Source: Halonatronomonas sp051745085 (GTDB lineage: Bacteria; Bacillota; Halanaerobiia; Halanaerobiales; Halarsenatibacteraceae). Taken from it: DNA of 64,000 nucleotides. Location: the NCBI GenBank assembly GCA_051745085.1, contig JBNJDR010000001.1:1-64000 (forward strand), in the 5' to 3' direction. Positions within the stretch are counted from its first letter, which is position 1; each line of letters opens with the position of its first letter. Position numbers and translations under genes: made by a program. Of this stretch, positions 58,360 to 64,000 are shown in pieces. Below the pieces are notes generated by a model. The model was given only the letters and a program-made list of their open reading frames with translations, did not search any database and was not told where the DNA came from.

Positions 58360-60429
58360 TTATTCTTCCTCACTTTGACGGGCATTTTTAATTACATCGT
58401 CAGACTCTTTTTCTGGTAAGCGGTCGTAATGAGAAAACTCCATAGTGAAAGAACCGTATCCACCAGTTAATGATTTTAATTCTGTGGAATAAGTAAACAT
58501 TTCCGCTTGAGGCACCTGAGCTTTTATGATCTGCTTACCATTACGTGGATCCATCCCTAAAATCCTGCCTCTACGGGAATTGAAATCCCCCATAATGTCT
58601 CCCATAAACCTATCAGGAACGGTAACTTCTACTTTCATTACCGGCTCCAGTAAAACAGGATTTGCCTGTTCTAGCGCTTTTTTGAATGCTTTAGAAGCTG
58701 CAATTTTAAAGGCCATTTCTGAAGAATCAACATCATGATAAGAACCATCATAAAGGATAGCTTTAAAATCAACTACTGGATAACCAGCTAAAACTCCCTC
58801 TTCTTTCGCTTCTTTTATTCCCTTTTCTACCGCAGGAATATATTGACTTGGAATAGCTCCGCCAAATATTTCTTCCTCGAACTCAAAACCCTTACCAGAA
58901 GATAAAGGCTCAAACCTGATCATTACGTGTCCATATTGACCCCGGCCGCCAGATTGTTTCTTATATTTTTCTTCAACATCAGCCTTACTTTGAATTGTTT
59001 CTTTATATTCAACACTAGGAACATCAGTCTGAAAACTGACATCGAACTTTTCTTTGCATATTTTTTTGATGACATCGAAATGAACTGTCCCCATTCCATA
59101 AACAAGTAATTCTTTTGTTACTCTATTGTAATCAACTTTAAATGTCAGATCTTCCTGGCTGTATCTTTGAATGGCATTAGACATCTTCTCTTCATCATCA
59201 CCTTCAACTGGATAAACCTTTTGCACTAACATAGGTTCAGGCAGCTCCAGTGGGCTTAAAATTATGCCATCACCAGGATTAGATATGGTATCAGAAGTTT
59301 CTATTTCATCAATTTTAGCAACTGCTCCGATATCTCCAGCTACCAATTCATCAACAGTTTCCTGCTCAGATCCATTTAGTTTATAAAACTTAGTTGTCCT
59401 TATATTTATGTCTCGATTGGCAATAACCAAATCGCTATCTTTATTTACCACTCCTTTAAAAACCCTGAAAATAGAAAGTTTACCTATATAAGGGTCGACC
59501 ATGGTTTTTCCTACCCGGGAAAGTAATGACCCTTCCTGGTTAAATTCAATGTCCACTTCTTTACCTTCTGCATCCTTTAAACCTGAGGTCATGGTGGCAT
59601 TAGGATTTAATCTAATTATATAATCAAAAGCTTCTTTTACCCCTGAATTTTCAACCGCTACACCAGAAAAAACGGGGACCGCTGTATAGTCAGCTACCGC
59701 TTTAAAAAGTGCATCAGTAACTTCTTTATTGGTTATTTCCTGATCTTCTAAGTATTTCATCATCAGTTCATCATCTGACTCAACTACACCTTCAATTAAT
59801 TCTAGATAATATTCGTCATAAAGATCTTGATATTCATCTCCAATTTCAGAACGATTTCCTTCTTTGTCTATATGCTCACCAGTGAGAAGATTAAGTACTC
59901 CATTATAGTCTTCTCCGGTTCCAGCTGGTATGGTCATAGGAATTAAAGGAATATCACTAAAGGCTTGAAGATCAGCAAAAAGGCTCCCAAATTCAATCCC
60001 ATCTTTATCGACTTTATTTATAAACATAAATCTAGCAATGTTGTTATCTTTTGCTTTATTCCAAACATAATGAGTATTTACTTCAACACCACTACTACCA
60101 TCGATTAATACCACAGCGCCTTCAACCATACTGAAAGCACTAGCTACTTCTCCTCTAAAATCTGCATAACCTGGAGTATCAATTAAATTTACATGTTTTT
60201 TCTTCCAGGGAAACGAAAAGTATGAGTTAGTAATAGAATATTGCTGCTTCTTTTCTACTGGAGTAAAATCAGAAGCTGTATTACCATTTTCTACTTTGCC
60301 AGCTTCTTTTATTTTGCCGGAATTTAATAAAATCATTTCATTAAATGTTGTTTTACCGGCCCCTCCGTGTGAAACTAGTGCAAGGTTTTTAATATCTTTT
60401 GTTTGATAACTGGACAATCTTAACACCAA
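58360..60429 (-). CDS. EF-G-like translational GTPase (second EF-G class)
   Basis: A 689 aa relative of elongation factor G. G1 is SHGGAGKTT (residues 20-28), unlike the AHIDAGKTT of canonical EF-G. G3 reads DTPGYADF, with Tyr88 in place of the catalytic His. G4 is INKVDKDG. Domains II to V follow, with GGRGQYGHVMIRFEP and a normal C-terminus. This fits the FusA2/EF-G-like paralogue class, whose role differs from translocation in the species studied. It is not a tetracycline-resistance protein. Start options are TTG at 60429 or GTG at 60426; a ribosome site (AAAGG) is too close to both. Confidence 0.88.
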   Translation of the reverse strand: MVLRLSSYQTKDIKNLALVSHGGAGKTTFNEMILLNSGKIKEAGKVENGNTASDFTPVEKKQQYSITNSYFSFPWKKKHVNLIDTPGYADFRGEVASAFSMVEGAVVLIDGSSGVEVNTHYVWNKAKDNNIARFMFINKVDKDGIEFGSLFADLQAFSDIPLIPMTIPAGTGEDYNGVLNLLTGEHIDKEGNRSEIGDEYQDLYDEYYLELIEGVVESDDELMMKYLEDQEITNKEVTDALFKAVADYTAVPVFSGVAVENSGVKEAFDYIIRLNPNATMTSGLKDAEGKEVDIEFNQEGSLLSRVGKTMVDPYIGKLSIFRVFKGVVNKDSDLVIANRDINIRTTKFYKLNGSEQETVDELVAGDIGAVAKIDEIETSDTISNPGDGIILSPLELPEPMLVQKVYPVEGDDEEKMSNAIQRYSQEDLTFKVDYNRVTKELLVYGMGTVHFDVIKKICKEKFDVSFQTDVPSVEYKETIQSKADVEEKYKKQSGGRGQYGHVMIRFEPLSSGKGFEFEEEIFGGAIPSQYIPAVEKGIKEAKEEGVLAGYPVVDFKAILYDGSYHDVDSSEMAFKIAASKAFKKALEQANPVLLEPVMKVEVTVPDRFMGDIMGDFNSRRGRILGMDPRNGKQIIKAQVPQAEMFTYSTELKSLTGGYGSFTMEFSHYDRLPEKESDDVIKNARQSEEE

Positions 60430-60622
60430 CCTTTCCCTATATTAATAATTGTTTAGATATAGCTATTTTTGCAGCTATAAATTTAAAATAATGATTAGTA
60501 AAAAAAGTTTGAATTAATTTGTTATTTATTTATTCTATAAAGTACAGTTTAATTCCTGCATTTTTATTAATTTTATTTACTATTTTGTTATTTGTTTTTT
60601 TATTGTAGGCTAAATTCAGGTT

Positions 60623-61783
60623 TCACTGAGAAGAAGATATCTCTAACTGATAAATTTTATCGTCTCCAGGAAGTGGACTACCTCTCCCATCTCGATTACT
60701 TGTTAATAAATAGAGATTTTTATCAGGCCCTACAACCACATCTCTAAAGCGACCGTATTTTCCTGAAAAATTACCCTCGGCAAACCAGCGCTCGATAGAA
60801 TCAACTTCGTAATTATAATTTTCTAGATGATTAACTGAAATATTGATTAAAGCTCTACTCCCTAAAGTAGCTACATAAAGCTCTTCCTGATAAAATACTG
60901 CCCCTGAGGGGGGAACAGAATTTTCAGGCCAAAGAACAAGAGGATCTCGATATTCTCCATCGCCAAAAGAACCAATCCTTATCGGCCAGCCATAGTTGCC
61001 GCCTGGTTGGATCACCTTTATCATATCTTTAGCCTGTAAGCCATCTTCTCCAGATGGCCCATGATCACTGATGAACAAATGTCCACGTTTGTTCCAGGCC
61101 AGCCCCTGTGGATTTCGATGACCATAACTATAAACCGGCGAACCTGAATAAGGATTATCCTCTGGAATTGTTCCATCTGAGTTTAGCCTTAAAATCTTGC
61201 CAGCAAGATTATCTAAATCTTGCGCTAGCTCTCGCTGGTATGTATCACCAGTAGTAGCATATAATTTAGCATCAGGTCCAAATTTTAAACGGCCGCCGTT
61301 ATGATTTCTGCCTGCCGGGATCTGATCCAGAAGAACTTTTTCATCTCCTGCGGTATCTCCAAAGTCAGTTAAGCGGGAAATGCGATTATAATAAGTCCCT
61401 GTATCAGCCTGATAGGTATACATAATGTACAGATATGGCTCTGTTGGAAATTCTGGATGATGTGTCAGTCCCATCAGACCGCCTTCTCCTCTATGGGCCA
61501 CATCAATATCAGCATAAGGTTTCTCACGCAAAACCCCATCATTTATCAATCTTATCCTACCAGGACGTTCGGTGACCAGAGCACGATCGGATTCAGGTAG
61601 AAAAACTAACTGCCATGGTATTTGTAACTCCTCTACCCATGCCTCCACCCTCACATTATCAGGTTCAAAGATGAATTCATCTTCAACATCTTGAGGAACA
61701 GCGCCCACTTCAATGGTCTCTCCTCCTACCCCATAGCCAAATACAAACAGAAGTATAACAGCTGCAGCTATTAATTTTTTCAT
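60623..61783 (-). CDS. Secreted PQQ-type aldose/sorbosone dehydrogenase
   Basis: A 386 aa exported protein. A signal peptide of about 20 residues (MKKLIAAAVILLFVFGYG) is followed by a six-bladed propeller of the soluble glucose/sorbosone dehydrogenase family. The family motifs are IPWQLVFLPE, GEGGLMGLTHHPEF, AGRNHNGGRL, DHGPSGEDGL and PGGNYGWP, and the C-terminal NRDGRGSPLPGDDKIY. Relatives use PQQ and calcium to oxidise sugars outside the cell. No PQQ synthesis genes are in the window. It may instead have another cofactor or rely on external PQQ. No lipobox is evident. Confidence 0.87.
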   Translation of the reverse strand: MKKLIAAAVILLFVFGYGVGGETIEVGAVPQDVEDEFIFEPDNVRVEAWVEELQIPWQLVFLPESDRALVTERPGRIRLINDGVLREKPYADIDVAHRGEGGLMGLTHHPEFPTEPYLYIMYTYQADTGTYYNRISRLTDFGDTAGDEKVLLDQIPAGRNHNGGRLKFGPDAKLYATTGDTYQRELAQDLDNLAGKILRLNSDGTIPEDNPYSGSPVYSYGHRNPQGLAWNKRGHLFISDHGPSGEDGLQAKDMIKVIQPGGNYGWPIRIGSFGDGEYRDPLVLWPENSVPPSGAVFYQEELYVATLGSRALINISVNHLENYNYEVDSIERWFAEGNFSGKYGRFRDVVVGPDKNLYLLTSNRDGRGSPLPGDDKIYQLEISSSQ

Positions 61784-61822
61784 TTATTCCTCCCCCTATG
61801 AAAAAATAAGAGTATATTAAAC

Positions 61823-62887
61823 CTAAACCAATTTTATAACACTTAAATCTTCATTATTATATAAGTCTATAAAGTTATCATCCACTTTGATTATAGGACG
61901 ATCCGGTTGGTTTGGATTAATAAATACTACAACGGCCTCTCTTCCATCAGACAATACCACTTTCTCATTAATAAAATAGAAAGGTATTTTTTCTAAAAAT
62001 GTTGTCAAAAGATTAAAGTCATAGCAGCCAAATCTATCTTCTCTAAAAATTTTAATAGCTTGAAAAGGCGAAACTCTGGTGCGATTATTGTAACCTGTAA
62101 TCAAATTATCAAAATCATTAACTATGGCCAGAACTCTGCCAAATAAAGGAATAGATTCTCCCTTAGTTCCTAACGGAAAACCTGAACCATCATACTTTTC
62201 GTGATGGGTTAAAATACCTCGGGCAGTTTCTTTAGTCAATCCTTCAATCTTTTCTGCAATCTTAAATCCATATATTGGATGATCATTAAGGATATCGCTT
62301 TCTTCAGCAGTTAATTTTTCTTCTTTAGTCAATATTTCTTCTGATATTTGTGTTTTGCCGATATCATGCAGTAAACCTGCCTGAATTAAATTTGCTGACC
62401 TTTCTTCACTCAAGCCGATCCAATCTGAAAATAAACTGGATAATATACCAACATTAATCAAGTGAGTATAAATTTCTTCATCCATATCCTTAACCCGGGT
62501 TAAAATCTCCATCATTTCATTGTCATCACCCAGGGTTGAAACTTCAAATGTCAATTCTTTAATCTCTTCATATTCAATTTCCTGGTTATCTCTAAACCTC
62601 TTAAATAACCTGCCAACTTTTCCTAAACTTTTCTGATAATTCTCTATCGGATTACTAATTCTTTCGTAATTAGATTCGATTAATTCCTGGTCTTCATCAA
62701 AAATATAAACATAGCGGGTTCCCAACTTTTTCAACTTATCAATCTTACGCTTATCTAAAATAGTACCTGCAGGAATTAATATGCCGCCAAAGTCAAACTC
62801 GATATCTCCAGCTACCTTCATGCCAGGCTCAAGATCATCAACTTTAATGTTCTTTTTATTTGTGAAATTAGTCTTATCCTCTGCCAT
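61823..62887 (-). CDS. HD-GYP domain protein (probable cyclic-di-GMP phosphodiesterase)
   Basis: The N-terminal domain (about 10-65; VDDLEPGMKVAGDIEF, ILIPAGTILDKRKIDKL) matches the DUF3391-like accessory region often attached to HD-GYP. The HD motif is in LLHDIGKTQI, followed by HHEKYDGSGFP, where Gly-Tyr-Pro of the family reads Gly-Phe-Pro. The C-terminal part (about 295-354) is a small beta-rich tail. There is no receiver or membrane segment. It lies 21 bases after korB, so it may be cotranscribed with the oxidoreductase. Length 354 aa. Confidence 0.9.
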   Translation of the reverse strand: MAEDKTNFTNKKNIKVDDLEPGMKVAGDIEFDFGGILIPAGTILDKRKIDKLKKLGTRYVYIFDEDQELIESNYERISNPIENYQKSLGKVGRLFKRFRDNQEIEYEEIKELTFEVSTLGDDNEMMEILTRVKDMDEEIYTHLINVGILSSLFSDWIGLSEERSANLIQAGLLHDIGKTQISEEILTKEEKLTAEESDILNDHPIYGFKIAEKIEGLTKETARGILTHHEKYDGSGFPLGTKGESIPLFGRVLAIVNDFDNLITGYNNRTRVSPFQAIKIFREDRFGCYDFNLLTTFLEKIPFYFINEKVVLSDGREAVVVFINPNQPDRPIIKVDDNFIDLYNNEDLSVIKLV

Positions 62888-62908
62888 GTTTTCTCCCCCT
62901 TAAATTTA

Positions 62909-63760
62909 TTATGCAAAATAATCTATAATCTCCTCTATTGTATCTGACTCTGGATGTTCCAAAGGCAGGTGATCAGGAAGGTGGGAGAAATTATCTCTGA
63001 AGGTAGGTTTCTCTTCTTGATAGATAATTCCTATCGGAATCTCTTCGCCCCATTCCTGGGCCTTTTTAAAAGCTTCATACTTATCAGCTGCGTTATAATC
63101 TTCAGTAAGTTCATATACCCGTTGGCTGTACCATTGATACGTATTTACTTTATTAAATGTAACGCATGGTTGAAGAATATCTAATAAAGCATAACCCCTA
63201 TGCTTAATAGCTGCTTTCATCATTTTTACCAGATGATCTTTTTTACCAACAAAGCTGCGAGCGATAAAACTAGCTCCCATACCTACAGCAAAACTAAGAG
63301 GGTTAAAGGGCGCTGAAGTAACTCCATCCGGTTGAACCTCAGTTTTTAACCCGGAATGGGTGGTAGGAGATGCCTGGCCTTTAGTTAAACCATATATCTG
63401 ATTATTATGCACAAAATGTGCCAGATTAGGGTTACGGCGAATCGTATGCAGAAGATGATTTCCTCCTTCCCCATATCCATCCCCATCTCCGGTAGCTGCA
63501 ACCACAGTCAAAGTAGGGTTCAGCAAACTAACAGCCACAGCTGGAGGTAAGGCCCGACCATGAAGACCATTAAATCCATTAGTTCTGAAATAATGAGGCA
63601 TCTTAGCAGCCTGACCTATTCCCGTCATTACCGCTACTTTTTCAGGCTTCAAATCCAATTCAGTCAAAGCTTTAGCTAAAGCTTTCCTAAGGGGAAAGTT
63701 TCCGCAACCTGGACACCACGTTGTAGTTCTGTCTGCTTCAAATTCGTTGATATCAACCAT
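62909..63760 (-). CDS. korB: 2-oxoacid:ferredoxin oxidoreductase, beta subunit
   Basis: Thiamine-diphosphate subunit that decarboxylates a 2-oxoacid and passes electrons to ferredoxin. TTWCPGCGNFPL begins the cluster-binding region, and GIGQAAKMPHY and ATGDGDGYGEGGNHLLHTIRRN give the ThDP/Mg site. NNQIYGLTKGQASPT is typical of the 2-oxoglutarate/pyruvate group. At 283 aa it has normal length. It overlaps the alpha-subunit gene by 8 bases. Whether it prefers 2-oxoglutarate or another 2-oxoacid cannot be decided here; Kor is the common annotation. Confidence 0.9.
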   Translation of the reverse strand: MVDINEFEADRTTTWCPGCGNFPLRKALAKALTELDLKPEKVAVMTGIGQAAKMPHYFRTNGFNGLHGRALPPAVAVSLLNPTLTVVAATGDGDGYGEGGNHLLHTIRRNPNLAHFVHNNQIYGLTKGQASPTTHSGLKTEVQPDGVTSAPFNPLSFAVGMGASFIARSFVGKKDHLVKMMKAAIKHRGYALLDILQPCVTFNKVNTYQWYSQRVYELTEDYNAADKYEAFKKAQEWGEEIPIGIIYQEEKPTFRDNFSHLPDHLPLEHPESDTIEEIIDYFA

Positions 63761-64000
63761 GAGTAATCACCTCTTCTTTTAACCTAGTAACTATTGTCTC
63801 AGCAAAAAAGGGTCGTCCGTCATTTTTTAAAATTCGATTTGTGATGTATCTACCCGTTTCTGCAGCCAGCAAGCTAGCTAATTGACCGCTGGAATTGGCT
63901 TCTATGATAACGGTATTTTTAGCTTTGTCATAAAGTTTTTTATATTTTTCTACTGGTATAGGCCAGATATCTCGAAAGATCAAAACACCTAACTGCACTT
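63753..64000 (-). CDS. korA: 2-oxoacid:ferredoxin oxidoreductase, alpha subunit (3' end only)
   Basis: Only the last 82 codons are in the window; the gene continues past the right edge, so the GTG at 63998 is an internal Val rather than a start. The visible part (IFRDIWPIP, VIIEANSSGQLASLLAAETG) matches the C-terminal ThDP/CoA domain of KorA-type alpha subunits with their typical Asn-Ser-Ser-Gly-Gln segment. It precedes and overlaps korB. Confidence 0.88.
   Translation of the reverse strand, partial: VQLGVLIFRDIWPIPVEKYKKLYDKAKNTVIIEANSSGQLASLLAAETGRYITNRILKNDGRPFFAETIVTRLKEEVITHG

Noticed and set aside
58360..60429. Ribosomal-protection tetracycline resistance gene (TetM-like)
   Set aside because: G1 and G3 motifs and overall domains match the EF-G-like paralogue class, and no mobile element or resistance context is present.
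60430..60622. Possible small RNA or gene between the EF-G-like and dehydrogenase genes
   Set aside because: The 193 bases are very AT-rich with no hairpin plus T-run, no open frame with a ribosome site and no convincing promoter pair.

Overview
The window reads as a core-chromosome segment of an AT-rich, diderm, anaerobic Firmicute, most likely a member of the Halanaerobiales. This placement is inferred. It rests on Bacillus-like gene order, an IspH-S1 fusion, a 2-oxoacid:ferredoxin oxidoreductase, an iron-sulfur (class I) fumarase in two subunits, pta-ackA, and an Lnt N-acyltransferase alongside Lgt, which implies an outer membrane. I see no insertion sequences, phage genes, CRISPR arrays, tRNAs or rRNAs. 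No stretch without a gene exceeds 300 bases; the longest gap is about 250 bases and holds an FMN riboswitch.

Layout by position. 1-9862: a minus-strand lipid operon, plsX-fabH-fabK-fabD-fabG-acpP-fabF, running on into rnc-aroH-cmk-plsC and an ispH-rpsA fusion cut by the window edge. 9900-12936: yceD-rpmF with its own promoter and terminator, then pta-ackA. 13102-14349: tmcAL on the plus strand. 14358-17474: a two-component system followed by a SepM/YlbL-type protease. 17503-20893: a class V aminotransferase (cysteine desulfurase type) on plus, and dsdA-lysR on minus. 20934-27060: asp23-fakA-fakB-recG-rsmD-coaD. 27154-27520: rpmB on plus with a palindromic leader and a terminator. 27525-34613: an FMN-riboswitch operon, ribD-ribE-ribBA-ribH-thiN-fumarase alpha-fumarase beta-malic enzyme. 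34625-44102: priA-def-fmt-(HxxEH membrane protein)-rlmN-stp-prkC-rsgA-rpe. 44158-45454: metK with its own promoter and terminator. 45455-51251: remA-gmk-rpoZ-coaBC-lgt-tldD-tldE. 51348-53154: rqcH on plus. 53129-58174: an operon of an opine-dehydrogenase-like gene, a B12-binding mutase-like gene, a Crp/Fnr regulator and lnt. 58274-64000: an EF-G-like GTPase, a secreted PQQ-type sugar dehydrogenase, an HD-GYP protein and korB with the end of korA.

Much of this is the Bacillus ylb/ylo neighbourhood (rqcH-remA-gmk-rpoZ-coaBC-priA-def-fmt-rlmN-stp-prkC-rsgA-rpe-thiN-rpmB-yloU-yloV-recG-plsX-fab-rnc) broken into blocks with additions. Fatty acids can be built by the fab genes, or taken up and phosphorylated by FakA/FakB, and both routes feed PlsX and PlsC. 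Lgt and Lnt make triacylated lipoproteins. PrkC and Stp form a reversible signalling pair. Malic enzyme, fumarase and Kor link pyruvate, malate, fumarate and 2-oxoacids. Pta-AckA yields ATP and acetate, and TmcAL next door can use acetate to modify tRNA.

The least explained part is the overlapping opine-dehydrogenase / B12-mutase-like / Crp cluster at 54696-58174. Other points worth a look are an internal ribosome site inside the ispH-rpsA fusion, the FMN riboswitch upstream of central-carbon genes, the rpmB leader palindrome, and an HxxEH membrane protein where rsmB is usually found.
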